This document shows positions 30,863 through 43,734 of a DNA stretch of 64,000 bases, piece by piece (the stretch's first letter is position 1; the number at the start of each line of letters is the position of its first letter). The notes under the pieces are model-generated. The model searched no databases, had not been told where the DNA came from, and saw only the letters and a program-made list of their open reading frames with translations. Made by a program: the position numbers and the translations under genes. Source of the DNA: Symsagittifera roscoffensis (lineage: Eukaryota > Xenacoelomorpha > Acoela > Convolutidae). Location of the stretch: positions 15,489,802 to 15,553,801 of the forward strand of contig NC_087064.1 of the NCBI RefSeq assembly GCF_963678635.1, read 5' to 3'.

Positions 30863-32953
30863 TTTAAATTTTTTGTTGCCAGATTCAAACATAATACAAC
30901 ATATCGGCCCAATCAAAGTCAGTTTATTTCGATTTCTGTCTGTATTTGTTGTGCAAGCGTCTCCAGCAGTTTGAGCCGTTAAAGAGTTTCGAATCTGTAG
31001 ATATGGAGGTCGATTTGGAGTGGTGTCAGTTATTTTGGGTGATATTTACCAAAAATCTTAAATCAGCTCAACGGCAAAGATTTTTTCGTTTCTGTACAGC
31101 ATTGCCTCAGCAGTTTTTGAAAAAATCAAATGAAGTGTTTTATGATGTATGCTGCGAGTTATAGTTTTGCAACTAATGTTCTATCTCTTCTAACAGCCAT
31201 ATTTGTAAACAGAATGGACTTCTATTTAAGTTGTTTGTTCCTTTCTCAGGGAAAAAAATTGATGTATTTTGAAGTGGCTTAATTTGCTGTTCAATTTAGT
31301 ACATAAGTCTAATGCTCCGATTCTGTATAGGGTGCAATTTGATTGCATGTAAGTTAGTCTATTTCCTAAAGCACATCAATTGCTGCCTGTTATTCACCAA
31401 TAAAGGATGTGTTAACTACATACGACAGCAAGGCGCATGTGTCAGTAGAGGAGAAAAAATGACGAGTAATCTATAGGTCTGATTCGCATCCCGGAGTCAG
31501 CCAGTTTTTTTATTTATCAAAGCTTATCTTTCAATGCCTCTGAGTTGATTAGCAGTTTTCTAACTGTCTGCTGGCAACGATTTTACATGACTTCACTTAA
31601 GCTTGAACTTTGAAAGAGCCATTTTGAAGGAGAACGCGAGCAAAGAAAACTCTATTTTTTGGTGAAAACTCTCCAAACAGTGCCCAAAAACGGCATTTTG
31701 GCATATTCTTCCTAAATTATGCCTGCGGCGCTGAAAATTTTATCAGAATAAGGTCTTGCGAGTGTTAATAGAAGTGCTCGGAAAATAAATTTGGTCTAAC
31801 TAAACAAAAAATCCGCCCATCTCGAAAATTCTATACCCACGCCTGGTAGAAGTATCAATTATAACCTTACAAACGGCAGAAGACTTTTAAAACTTCATCA
31901 TAAGATGAGGCGTCAATGAGAATTTGGAACTTTTCTGAGAATCAATATCAATCAGCTTTGCCTCTGCTTTTCAATTGATCCTTTGAAAGTGAAAACCTTA
32001 AGTCGATAGACATTAAATTGAAAATTCTCCCATTTTTGCTGTTTTGATTTTGCTATTTGTTAACACTTGCAAGGAGCAAGTTCTCAAATTGTAGCGCAGA
32101 CTTTTTTCAGGTTAACAACTTGCCCAACAGAATCATTGAATCATTTGATAAATCGATTTGAAATAAATTCCAATGCAGCGTTTGTTTTTGCTCCTTTGGC
32201 TCAGGTAACGTCGATGCTTGGGATGATAGTGGTCCGGTTATTGAATCCAACCAGGATCTGTTTTTTTTTGCCACTACAGACTATGTACTTGAAAAAATAA
32301 TTGTTTGACTACCGTTTGCCTGCTCATTTTCGTCGGCTTAGTTGCCTTAGCACAAACTTTTCTTGTAATTTGAGCTTCTTTCACTATAATTGCGCTAACA
32401 ATCAGCAAGCGATGTCAAATCGGAATGTATACTGTTTTCCAGGCAAACAATTTGTCTAACAGAATAACTAAATCATCTATTAGCTTGATTCATAGATAAT
32501 TTGTATTCTGAGTCGGATGCTCTACTTTTAGCTTTGAATTAACATCCGTGCCAATTATTGGCGTAATTGCCGCAACGCAAACTTTGCTAATGGTATTAGC
32601 AATTTCCACTAAAGTTGAAAATCTTTTTGATATATTCAAATAATGCTGCATGTAGTTGAGTTGGAAGAATTTTGGCTGGATTTTATTTTTGAAAAAAAAA
32701 AAATTATTTAGTTTTAGGACGCTGTATGAAGAACGTCTGTTCATTCTGCCCTTTGGAAGGAGTCTTATCTTTAATTTATTGAAAATATGATGTTGATACG
32801 ATTGGAAACATTTGATGAAAAAACGAGTTTCCCGCGTTTCACAAATTATTTCTTTGCTTTGTTCGAAAATGTAAAATGGGATTTCATGAAAAGGCGCTAC
32901 AGAGTGACATTATTGTGCCTACTCTTAAAATACTTGAAAATTTGAAAAAAAAA
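30863..32953. other. Intergenic; second SINE family copy at 32130-32420
   Basis: No gene is supported. At 32130-32360 the order ATCATTTGATAA, a degenerate tRNA-like core (TTTGGCTCAGGTAACG ... GGTTATTGAATCC) and TCGTCGGCTTAGTTGCCTTA repeats the plan at 6737-6925. A partial echo follows at 32440-32560 (CAATTTGTCTAACAGAATAA). Confidence 0.5.
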
Positions 32954-33274
32954 GCGACAAAGATGTGGTTTTGTTACAGTTAATTTTTTTACGCCTGAGT
33001 ACTGGCATGTATTTATCTGTCGCAAGTGGAGTGAAGCTTCGCTTTGCCACTGTGGTGAAAATCCTTCTGATGTACTTCTGTAATGATGCAGGTAATGTCG
33101 GTCGTGATAATAAGGTAAATCTAAAAGTTAGTCACGCTCAAATTTCAAATTTTGTCCGACAATAAAGCAGCTGGTAGACGCCCAGGTTGACAAAACGCTA
33201 TTGCAACCTTAAAACGTTAACTTCGAGTTTTAATTTAGATGTTGTCAAGATGAAAGATGAAGTTGCCTTATAAG

Positions 33275-33846
33275 TAGTTCTGTTTGGGTCTTTTTCGATC
33301 ATTGAATCGTTCAAACTAAACAAAGTGGAATCGCTTTCTGAAGTGCATTTGCTTTGCGAGTCGTCGAAGCTCTTGATTCCACAGAACATGCAAGTTGAAG
33401 CAGGGTTCAGCGAAATGAAGACTGCTGAGAGTCTGCAACAGAGTCATTTCTCATCAGAAACTTACAATGGTGTTAGACTGGCAAGAAGCTTCTTCTCGCG
33501 TTCATGTTCTGAAGATATAGAGTTTTCAGCCGAGTCGTCGTCGTTCATGACGAAAGCTGCAGAGAGTTACGTGAAGAAGGCGAAAATTGCCTCTGAGTCA
33601 AGTCGTATCCAACATGAGATTGCAGCCGGTGCTCGTGAACCACAGGGAGTGTTCAAAAGGCATACGCCTGGTGTGCTCAACAAGAAAATCACTGAAACCG
33701 ACAAGGAGTTCAAAAAAGCTCAAAAACTGGTCGAAGAGCTCCAGAAAAAGAAAGCTAAATTGGAACTAGAGAAAACAGCTGTTGTTGAACATGCCGATGC
33801 TATATCTGCAAATGTGATAAATAAACTGAGTTTTTGTTTTTCTTAA
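33275..33846 (+). pseudogene. hAT-like transposase C-terminal ORF, copy 1
   Basis: About 190 open codons between TAA stops. The stretch LCESSKLLIPQNMQVEAGFS followed by MKTAES resembles the conserved end of hAT-type transposases, where a hydrophobic segment and a GFS motif mark the dimerisation region. A charged, coiled-coil-like tail rich in Lys/Glu follows (EEFKKAQKLVEELQKKKAKL type). No ATG starts it and the upstream frame is broken by TAA, so this is a remnant. The assignment rests on this short similarity. A host coiled-coil exon is the alternative. Confidence 0.45.
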
Positions 33847-34612
33847 GAGAGAGACTCTGAAAATGGTAGGTCACGTTTTTCTCTGACCGATTTGAGCAGC
33901 CTGATACCCGGCTTGTACCGAAATATTATTTATACCGGTTTTACTTGTATAATGATATCTTTTGATGATCAAAGTCATTTGCTTACGTAAAAGCTAGTTA
34001 AATCAGCTGATTGCAAAATTGGAAATGGCGCGACAATATATGATTGTATTTTAGATTCACACTTGTTATAATCCACGTATTTGAAGTATGATTTTATCTG
34101 ATTGCAAAAATTTCATTAAAAATTGACTTTTCCTGTTTTTCACAAATAATTCTTCAGAAGAGGTTTTACGATTTATGAGTTTGTTTGAGAATGGCTGAAT
34201 CGTGCAAATAGTTCGAAATTTTCAAGTTATGTAAGAAGTCGCTGTGTTTTAGCCACTGATAAGCTTGAACACTGGCATATATTTTTGTAATCGCAATGAA
34301 CTATGTTGAAATAACTGTTTTGATTATCTTTTGACATGAACTGAAACGACAAAACAGTGCAAGGATTGCCCACTCACCCTAAATACTACTGGGCAAATAC
34401 GTTTCAACTACTGGGAAATTTCGCACATTAAAGAAGGAAATGTAAAACGGGACATTTATTCTAATCTGAACAATCTAGCTGCTACGAATTATATTTTTAT
34501 TATTACGGATTCCATTGGTATTGATTAAGAATATATTCTTGGGTTCATCGAATTAACATCAATTGTCTTGAGTCTTGGGATGCATGTTTGAGCAATTCTT
34601 TTAGTAATTACG

Positions 34613-34618
34613 TTTATT
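34613..34618 (-). terminator. Poly(A) signal after duplicated last exon (unit 1)
   Basis: AATAAA on the minus strand, 56 bases past the stop of the exon at 34674-34877. Confidence 0.5.
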
Positions 34619-34673
34619 GCGTGATATATGACATAATTGTAGCGTAATAGATGGCTGAATTATTGTGTCACGA

Positions 34674-36164
34674 TTAGTGATGATTGTGCTCTTCGTGGAT
34701 GCACATTTTGTACATTCCCAAACTGTAAGAAGAAGAGCCATCTGGTTTCTCGTGATAACCGACGGGCATCATGAATTCCTCTTCTCGTCCCCCTACACAG
34801 TTGTAGTCTACAGTTGCCTCTGGGTCTTGCCGGGTGAGGAGGTACATCTGGGAATCGTCATAGCAGTAGTCCATAGTCTAAAAACAAAGGGGCTGTAATA
34901 TAAAAACGGAGTGGAAATAGTCTAAAAAGGTAGTGGCCATAGTTGAAACATAGAGAACAGACAATTGGCGAAGAGTCAATTAACGCAAGGAAACAAAAAA
35001 TGACCTCTATTAAAAAAACTTCAACGTGCGAATTTCAAGTAAGAAGTATATGGCCTTAAAGCTCTTTGGATTTGAAGAATTATAGTAAAATATTTTGTTT
35101 GCAATATAGAATTCATTCACTGGCTCTTTTCCAGTTTCCCCCTTCAAATTAATTTTTGAAAACCTTATTTAACGTTGTCATAATGCAATGAAAGTTGGCA
35201 TGGTGAACAAATTGACAATTATGAACAGATTTGTTCTTCATACATTACAGCGTAACATCACGCATTTAGCCGTAAAACACGTAAAACAAACATAAAAATC
35301 GATATTTTGAAAGGTGGGGGGGGGGAGTGGAAAAGAGCCCATTCACTGAAAACACCGAAAATAAAACAGAACTATTACTAAACTTGACAGCAAATGTTTG
35401 TAATGTAATTTCTGCTCAAAAATGAGTTCAACCAATTGGTAGTTTCCAGGAACGAAGTTGTGAAAAACTCATGAATGAAGATTTGTATTTCATATTCAGC
35501 CCAGCCCGATGTTGATTTAATATTCAAATGCTGGCATGTTTTTTTCTGGAAAGACATATCGAGAGATTTTAATGTTGGTATGCTTGGTTTTCCACTTTTT
35601 TCATTTTTTCGAAGTCTTTTGTTTTTTATGTTTGTGTTGCATCGCAGGTGATACGAAGCTCCGCTTCGCCTCTGTTTTTGTTTTTGAGAGCTCCTTTTTT
35701 CTGTGTTTGAGAAGCGTAGCGTTGTTTTTGTGGAGATGTTGTTTTAAGCGTGTGTATGTGAATCAAATTTTTATTTTGGGAAAAATTAGGTTCAATGCTT
35801 GTGAATGCTTGGAAAAATAAAAATCAGAGTGAGCATAAGTTTACCGAGTCTTATCATAATCCGACGTCTCTCTAGCTGATTTGTTCGACATCTCGTTCAA
35901 TCCCGATAGAACACACATAAAATTGCGTTTTTTTCCTAATCAACTCATTTTATACCTTTCGCGACATATGGTCTCCTTCTCGGCCGTGCAACTCCTGAGC
36001 GCTCATGTACACAGGGTGTATCATGCTGTCTGAGAACTCCATCGAAGATGTTTCTGGGAAGAGTTTGATGACATCCTCCTCGAATTGTTCGAAGTCCTCC
36101 GTGATATCTCCGGTCTCCGCGAAGAAGTGCTCCATTACCATGCACACATGTTCTCCGTCCACGT
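34674..36164 (-). pseudogene. Duplicate last two exons of BRICHOS-like gene (unit 1)
   Basis: Exon d1 (35956-36164) and exon e1 (34674-34877) match d2 and e2 in unit 2, with intact splice borders and frame. Coding changes noticed: PETSS against PEASS in d, QDPEAT against QDREAT in e. They lie beyond the terminal exon and poly(A) signal of the nearer set, so would be used only if d2/e2 are skipped or the first poly(A) site is read through. Neither exon has a disabling change, so 'pseudogene' here means an extra partial copy without its own 5' exons. Confidence 0.75.
35653..35674 (+). repeat. Isolated SINE family 1 tail (unit 1)
   Basis: CGAAGC / GCTTCG stem with TCC loop, then CCTCTG. Duplicated at 42809-42830 in unit 2. 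Confidence 0.6.
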
Positions 36165-36560
36165 CTGAAATGAGGACTGATTTTTGAGCTGCAGCCTTGT
36201 CAAATTATTTTTTCAGAGAATATATCCGAGTACCAAGTTTGAGTATTTCAATTAAGTATCATGTGAATTGGCTCAGACCAGAATTAGAAACGGTTATTTA
36301 TGAAGCAAAAAAGCACGTTTTAAATAATGAGATGATTTATTCACATGTACACAGAAAAAAAAGCGGATGTTAATTTTCCCATTATATCTATTACATATTT
36401 AAATGCGGGCTTCACTATCTCGCCGTGTTTAAGTTTTTTTTAAGTATTATTATTGCATGCTTAACAAAAGATTTATCTATATCGTATATTAAAATGATTA
36501 AGATTTTTTCGATTTTCAAGTTTAAATGCAGTGTTTATTTCACCAAGTTTGAAATTAGCA

Positions 36561-37900
36561 ATCGAATAGTGGGATGCTGTCGGGGCTTCCCCAGGTCTTG
36601 CGATGCTGGCCTCCATATATGAATTAGCAAATTCTTTTAGTTTACGAGAAAAGGCAATTTTCGAGGATTTTCAAAAATTTCTAGAAAACTAAATTTTAAT
36701 AAAATTCCAAAAATTGGAAATTCTCAACCCTATAGTTGAGTGCTGTCAGGATATTCTTAGAGGTTCCGAATCTTGCCGCCAAATCTCACTTCTCATATTA
36801 TTGTAGATTTCGAGATATGATGTTTTTATGATTTTTTCAAAATTTTTCAAAGAACATAGATTTTAAGAAATTCCATAAGTTTGAAGGTCTCAATCCAGTT
36901 GTTGGAAATTGTTAGGGTACTCTCAGGAGTTGCACATCTTGCCTATGAATATACTTTGAAGATCTCAATCCTGTTTTTGGAAACTGTGAGGGTACTCTCA
37001 GGGGTTGCTAATTTTGCCTCTGAAAATGACTTCTTAAATCCTTATAGTTTTCGAGATATGACGTTTTTTATGATTTTTCAAAACTTTTCAAAAAACTTAC
37101 ATATAAAAAAACATTCACAAAGTTAGAAGTTTCTATCTCTAAAAGGAGGCTCTGTCAGGGTACTCTCAGGAGTTGTAGTTTTACAGCTATAATCTTTTCT
37201 GTGATTTTTTCAAAAAGTTTTCAGAAACCTAACTTTAATTTTTTCTTACAAACTTGAAGTTCCCAAAATTATAGTGGTGCTGTCAGAGTTTTCTCAGCTT
37301 CTCAGGAAATGCGAATCTTGCTTCTATATTTTAGTGCTTAAATCTATTTAGTTTTCCAGATTCGACGTGTTATATGATTTCTTGTTAACTTTTCAGAAAA
37401 CTCAATTTACAAAATAATGAACCCAATTTGAAGTTCCCAACCCTATAGTTGGGTGTTGTCAGAGTACTTTCAAGGATTGCGAAACGTGTCTCCAATTATG
37501 ACTGATCAAAATTTTGTAAATTTTGAGATATGACGTGTTTTATGATTTCCTTTTTCAAAAAACTCAATTTAAAAATAATTTACGAAAAAATAGCTTAATT
37601 TGAAAATCTTTATTCAAACTTTGAATTTTTTAACCCTATAGTTGGTGGCAGTCAGAGTTACTTTGGGGGTTTCGAATCTGGCTTTTAAATATGCCTGCTC
37701 AAATCCTGGTAGTTTTCGAGATGTGACATTTTTTCTGGTTTTCAATAAAATATCTTTTTTAGTAAACTTTTTAATTTTCTCGAAATTTGAATTTCCCAAA
37801 GCTGTACTTGGGTACCGTAGGAGTACTCTCAGGAGCTACAAATCTTGCGTCCAAATGCGACAGCAAAATTGCTTTTAGTTTTCGAATTTTCACGTTTTAA
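36561..37900. repeat. Decayed ~170-bp satellite, about nine units (unit 1)
   Basis: Units of about 75-190 bp share a core: a hairpin such as CCCAACCCTATAGTTGGG, then GTCAGGGTACTCTCAGGAG, TTGCGAATCTTGCC, and TTTTCGAGATATGACG before an A/T-rich end. Unit starts fall near 36561, 36723, 36890, 36965, 37130, 37260, 37436, 37630 and 37795. They are much diverged from each other, so the array is old, but its copy in unit 2 is nearly identical. Confidence 0.85.
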
Positions 37901-38396
37901 GTTCATTTTAAATTGTTTCAAAGAACTAAATTATTACTTCAGAAAATTTTATGGTTTTTTCTAGAAAATTTACTTTCGAAGGATGCAGATTTTATTTCCA
38001 ATACAAGTGGAGTTGTTAAAAGTTCAAAGCACCGGAGGTGAGTTACACGCTAATTTCAATTAATTTTGTGAATTTATACCGTTTTTAATTCAAATTTTTT
38101 ATCACACTGTCACTTTCCAGCTATCGCGAAGTATTTATTCTGGTCAGCCGCATAACGTAAGGAAACTAAGCAGACTAGATTAGCGTACTACAGAAAGTCA
38201 ACTCCATCAGCTATGCAGAACCCTATACGAGCTCAAATAAGTTGTCTGAAATTATCAAACGGCAGGTTTACGAAGTCAGCCACCTTCGTCCGCAATTGAG
38301 GGCGCAATAAAGAGTTGAGCGTTGAAAAAACCATTGTGAGGTTTTCAATTGCTGATCACAAGCTGCTTGGCGCTACTGCTGATGATGCACTCAAGT

Positions 38397-40320
38397 AATT
38401 GATGAATAATGGCAAACACCAGCCAAATTCTACAAGCCGCAACAAGAATGATAGCTGCTTCGATCTTATCAATCCTTTTGCAACTACGCACATCAATTCT
38501 ACAAAAATTACGCCAAAATTACCGCAGATGATCAGCTTTCCTCGCTTTAATGACGAATTCTCAGCCTGGTTAAGCTTTATTGGTCAATTTCGATCAACTT
38601 TTCATGACAATTAGAAATTGTCACCGGTTCAGAACATGATGTATATCAAGATTTGTTCGACAAGCCATGCTTCTAAGCTTCCAATCACGCAAATGGAAAC
38701 GACGGAAAAGTAACTACGAAATAGCGCTTCACACGCTAAAGCAGACATTCAAAAATGATCAATTCATCCAGCAAGGGTCCATGATTTTTTTTTTGCAGTT
38801 CGAACGGAGATCTTTTCTCAGCTTCGCCAGCTACACTCAGTCTTCAATAAGACTTCGCAAAAAAAATATGGCACTCGAACATATTTTTTTGCTCAAATAT
38901 CAGTGGACAGCAATTTGTGGAATTTCTTTTCTTTGAAAATTTTGATCCAGACGGCATGGTAAACTGCAAATGATAGTACTCACGCTCTTGACACTCATCG
39001 ACTCCAGGAATTCTTAGACCACAGAGTCACGTTTTTAGAGGTGATTCAAGGATCACATTCTAGACCTCACATACATGAGCATAAGCAGCAGATGTGCTAA
39101 ACAGAAAAAAAGGACCTGATAAGAATGGCTTCTCCTTACCACAGAGTAAAATTTAACCTGCTAAAACAGACACCCGATTTGGCTGTGTGAGATTTGCAGA
39201 TCGATCACACCCGATTTGGCAGATCACCTGATTTGGCAGATCGATCACATCATCAGAACGAAAGAATTTTGTGGCCAGCAATCAGATGTGCCTCAGCTAG
39301 TTGTCTGCCTGTCACGAAATCCAGCAGTGTCATTCCTTACCTTTGTGTAAGACATGTCAACTGAAGCATCATACAAATCGACATGTTACTTGTAGCCAAC
39401 CCAGTCTTCATCTCATAGCCACAATAGATGCTTTTCTAATCAACCGAACTGGAATCCTTACAATTCCTCCCACAGCAATTGTCAAGGGTCGTTCTCAGCA
39501 CAGTGAAGTTCACCACTTGAAAGCGCTCGATGACAATTGCCCTTAGACTAACGCCATCACTTTACAGGCAATGGACAGGCTTGGTATCAAACCAGCAGAA
39601 ACTCCGGATTGGAAAACGGTTTTCAACCAGGAGAAGGCTGTCTTTGCCCATTATCGGATGAATTTGATAATTCTACCAAAATCTGGTAACAATTTCTATT
39701 TTTTTATCGTGTATAAGAAAACATCGCGGATGACGAGCATCCAAATAAATAAATTACGAATCCGAGACGTCCGGAAAATTAGCTACTAACATTCAGCAGA
39801 CCCAGGTTTGGACAAGCACAAAAAAATGATCTCTTGTGTGGACATTTTGTCTACACACAATTGTGAATTCGCGGAGTTCAAAGGAAGGCGCTATAGTGTT
39901 AACCGACACGAAGCTTGATTGAACAGTCTGAGGTGTTTCTGATATCACAAAAGTGAAAACAATTGCTGCAGTATAGAGCCAACTTCTATGGCAACCAGTC
40001 GACAGCATTTGACAGATACTGATAAGTTGAAAAAATTCTTTAATCTTCAATATACCAACAATCATGCAATGAGCTTGAATGCATCCGACATCTCGATCAG
40101 GCTAGGGTGGAGAGGCCATGGTGAGATTGCCCATTAGCGAATCACTGGGTAGCTACGAGAAAATCACCCATTATTGGTTGTCCGTCATTGGTCACAAAAC
40201 GCGCAAAGCTCTCCAGCAATTCATTTCTAGCGAAAAAAATTTAGGCCAAAATCGTGCAGCCAAAAACCAATAAAACGATTTGTTCCGGCAATTTTTGACA
40301 CTGGCCATATCAAAAAAACC
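38397..40320 (+). pseudogene. BEL/Pao retroelement, 5' part (unit 1)
   Basis: Degenerate gag with a typical Pao entry (LPQMISFPRFNDEFSAW, then FRSTFHDN) and, after frame breaks, NYEIALHTLKQTF, which matches the Pao capsid pattern. Next is a zinc-knuckle-like stretch (CKTCQLKHHTNRH) followed by a protease-like PTAIVKGRSQHSE ... ALDDNCP, where the catalytic D-S/T-G is not preserved. Many stops. The element is cut off at 40320 by the duplication joint. Confidence 0.75.
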
Positions 40321-40559
40321 TGTGGTGCGACAAAGATGTGGTTTTGTTACAGTTAATTTTTTTACGCCTGAGTACTGGCATGTATTTATCTGTCGCAAGT
40401 GGAGTGAAGCTTCGCTTTGCCACTGTGGTGAAAAGCCTTCTGATGTACTTTTGTAATGATGCAGGTAATGTAGGTCGTGATAATAGCGTAAATCTAAAAG
40501 TTAGTCACGCTCAAATTTCAAATTTTGTCCGACAATAAAGCAGCTGGTAGACGCCCAGG

Positions 40560-41138
40560 TTGACAAAACGCTATTGCAACCTTAAAACGTTAACTTCGAG
40601 TTTTAATTTAGATGTTGTCAAGATAAAAGATGAAGTTGCCACATTAGTGGTTCTCTTTGGGTCTTTTTCGATCATTGAATGGTTCGAACAAAACGAAGTG
40701 GAATCCTTTTCCGAGGTGTGTTTGCTTTGCGAGTCGTCGCAGCTCTTGATGCCACAGAACATGCAAGTTGAAGCAGGGTTCAGCGAAATGAAGACTACGG
40801 AGAGTCTGCAACAGAGTCATTTCTCCCCAGAAACTTACCATGGTGTTAGACTGGCAAGAAGCTTCTTCTCGCGTTCATGTTCTGAAGATATAGAGTTTTC
40901 AGCCGATTCGTCGTCCTTCATGTCGAAAGCTGCAGAGAGTTACGTGAAGAAGGCAAAAATTGCCTCTGAGTCAAGTCGTATCCAACATGAGATTTCAGCC
41001 GGTGCTTGTGAACCACAGGGAGTGTTCAAAAGGCATACGCTTGGTGTGCTCAACAAGAAAATCACTGATACCGACAAGGAGTTCAAAAAAGCTCAAAATC
41101 TGGTCGAAGAGCTCCAGAAAAAGAAAGCTAAATTGTAA
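40560..41138 (+). pseudogene. hAT-like C-terminal ORF, copy 2
   Basis: Copy of 33275-33846, open further upstream (the TAA of copy 1 is not present) and closed early by TAA after KKKAKL. It keeps the LMPQNMQVEAGFSEMK segment. The frame has no ATG at the beginning; the preceding stop is at 40548. Confidence 0.45.
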
Positions 41139-41996
41139 GTAGAGAAAACAGCTGTTGTTGAACATGCCGATGCTATATCTGCAAATGTGATAAATAAAAT
41201 GTTCTGAACAGTCACTTGTTTTTATTTTTCTTAAGAGAGACTCTGAAAATGGTAGGTCACGTTTTTATTTGACCGATTTGAATAACCTGATACCCGGCTT
41301 TTGCCGAAATATTATTTATACCGGTTTTACTTGTATAATGATATCTTTTGATGATCAAAGTCATTTGCTTACGTAAAAACTAGTTACATCAGCTGATTGC
41401 AAAACTGGAATTGGCGCGACAATATATGATTGTATTTTAGATTCACACTTGTTATAATCCACGTATTTGAAGTATGATTTTATCTGATTGCAAAAATTTC
41501 ATTAAAAATTGACTTTTCCTGTTTTTCACAAATAATTCTTCAGAAGAGGTTTTACGAATTATGAGTGTGTTGAGAATGGATGAATCGTGCAAATAATTCG
41601 AAATGTTGAAATTATGTTAGAAGTCGCTGTTTTTTAGCCATTAATAAGCTTGAACACTGGCATATACTTTTGTATCGCAATGAACTATGTTAAAATAACT
41701 GATTTGAGTCTCTTTTGACATGAACTGAAACGGAAAAACAGTGCAAGGATTGCCCACTCACCCTAAATACTACTGGGCAAATACGTTTCAACTACTGGGA
41801 AATTTTGCACATTAAAGAAGGAAATGTAAAACGGGACATTTATTCTAATCTGAACAATCTAGCTGCAACGAACTATATTTTTATTATTACGGATTCCATT
41901 GGTATTGATTAAGAATATAGTCTTGGGTTCATCGAATTAACATCAATTGTCTTGAGTCTTGGGATGCATGTTTGAGCAATTCGTTTAGTAATTACG

Positions 41997-42002
41997 TTTA
42001 TT
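41997..42002 (-). terminator. Poly(A) signal of BRICHOS-like gene
   Basis: AATAAA on the minus strand, 56 bases past the TAA at 42058-42060. Confidence 0.55.
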
Positions 42003-42057
42003 GCGTGATATATGACATAATTGTAGCGTAATAGATGGCTTAATTATTGGGTCACGA

Positions 42058-43320
42058 TTAGTGATGATTGTGCTCTTCATGGATGCACATTTTGTACATT
42101 CCCAAACTGTAAGAAGAAGAGCCATCTGGCTTCTCGTGATAACCGACGGGCATCATAAATTCCTCTTCTCGTCCCCCTACACAGTTGTAGTCTACAGTTG
42201 CCTCTCGGTCTTGCCGGGTGAGGAGGTACATCTGGGAATCGTCATAGCAGTAGTCCATAGTCTAAAAACAAAGGAGCTGTAATATAAAAACGGAGTGGAA
42301 ATAGTCTAAAAAGGTAGTGGCCATAGTTGAAACATAGAGAACAGACAATTGGCGAAGAGTCAATTAACGCAAGGAAACAAAAAATGACTTCTATTAAAAA
42401 AACTTCAACGTGCGAATTTCAAGTAAAAAGTATATGGCCTTAAAGCTCTTTGGATTTGAAGAACTATAGTAAAAATATATTGTTGGCAATATAGACTTCA
42501 TTCACTGAAAACACCGAAAATAAAACAGAACTATAACTACACTTGACTGCAAATTTTTGTAATGTAATTTCTGCTCAAAAATGAGTTCAACCAATTGGTA
42601 ATTTCCAGGAACGAAGTTGTGAAAAACTCATGAATGAAGATTTGTATTTCATATTCAGCCCACATCGATGCTGATTTGATATTCAAATGCTGGCATGTTT
42701 TTTCTGGAAAGGCATCGAGAGATTTCAATTTTGGTATGCTTGGTTTTCCACTTTTTTCATTTTTTCGACGTCTTTTGTTTTTTATGTTTGTGTTGCATCG
42801 CAGGTGATACGAAGCTCCGCTTCGCCTCTGTTTTTGTTTTTGAGAGCTCCTTTTTTCTGTGCCTGAGAAGCGTAGCGTTGTTTTTGTGGAGATGTTGTTT
42901 TAAGCGTGTGTATGTGAATCAAATTTTTATTTTGGGAAAAATTAGGTTCAATGCTTGTGAATGCTTGGAAAAATAAAAATCAGAGTGAGCATAAGTTTAC
43001 CGAGTCTTATCATAATCCGACGTCTCTCTAGCTGATTTGTTCGACATCTCGTTCAATCCCGATAGAACACACTTACAATTGCGTTTTTTTCCTAATCAAC
43101 TCATTTTATACCTTTCGCGACATGTGGTCTCCTTCTCGGCCGTGCAACTCCTGAGCGCTCATGTACACAGGGTGTATCATGCTGTCTGAGAACTCCATCG
43201 AAGATGCTTCCGGGAAGAGTTTGATGACATCCTCCTCGAATTGTTCGAAGTCCTCCGTGATATCTCCGGTCTCCGCGAAGAAGTGCTCCATTACCATGCA
43301 CACATGTTCTCCGTCCACGT
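42058..43320 (-). CDS. BRICHOS-like type II membrane protein, last two exons (d2, e2)
   Basis: Exon d2 (43112-43320) starts phase 1 after a TTTCAG acceptor and ends phase 0 at AAG|GTATAA. Exon e2 (42058-42261) starts after TTTTTAG and ends at TAA. Together they hold what looks like a BRICHOS domain: a first Cys (GEHVCMVMEHF) soon after the Asp of LDFYD in exon c, and a second Cys about 66 residues later in MDYCYDDSQMYLL, matching the two-Cys spacing of that family. After the domain come two more Cys (YNCVGG and YKMCIHEE) that could form the C-terminal loop seen in such proteins. The tail is His-rich (HNHH). Confidence 0.7.
42809..42830 (+). repeat. Isolated SINE family 1 tail (unit 2)
   Basis: Same CGAAGC / GCTTCG stem and CCTCTG end as in unit 1. 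Confidence 0.6.
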
Positions 43321-43734
43321 CTGAAATGAGGACTGATTTTTGAGCTGCAGCCTTGTCAAATTATTTTTTCAGAGAATATATCCGAGTACCAAGTTTGAGT
43401 ATTTCAATTAAGTATCATGTGAATTGGCTCAGACCAGAATAAGAAACGGTTATTTATGAAGCAAAAAAGCACGTTTTAAATAATGAGATGATTTATTCAC
43501 ATGTACACAGAAAAAAAAGCGGATGTTAATTTCCCCATTATATCTATTACATATTTAAGTTCGGGCTTCACTATTTCGCCGTGTTTAAGTTTTTTTTTAA
43601 GTATTATTATTGCATGCTTAACAAAAGATTTTTTGCACTTTTAAGCTATATCGTATATTAAAATGATTAAGATTTTTTCGATTTTCAAGTTTAAATGCAG
43701 TGTTTATTTCACCAAGTTTTAAATTAGCAATCGA

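Larger units (their letters stand above)
32954..40326. repeat. Tandem duplication 2, unit 1 (7373 bp)
   Basis: Opens GCGACAAAGATGTGG and is repeated from 40327 and 48292. Contents in order: hAT-like ORF, last exon then second-last exon of a minus-strand membrane-protein gene, decayed satellite, 5' part of a BEL/Pao element. It ends AAAAAAACCTGT followed by GGT at the joint. Confidence 0.95.

Noticed and set aside
35945-36145. Second minus-strand frame over exon d1 (and over d2 at 43101-43301)
   Set aside because: Out of frame with the neighbouring exons, while the chosen frame joins in phase with exons c and e.
36561-37900. CRISPR-like array
   Set aside because: Unit lengths and sequences drift, there are no distinct spacers, and the context is an animal genome. 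It is a decayed satellite.
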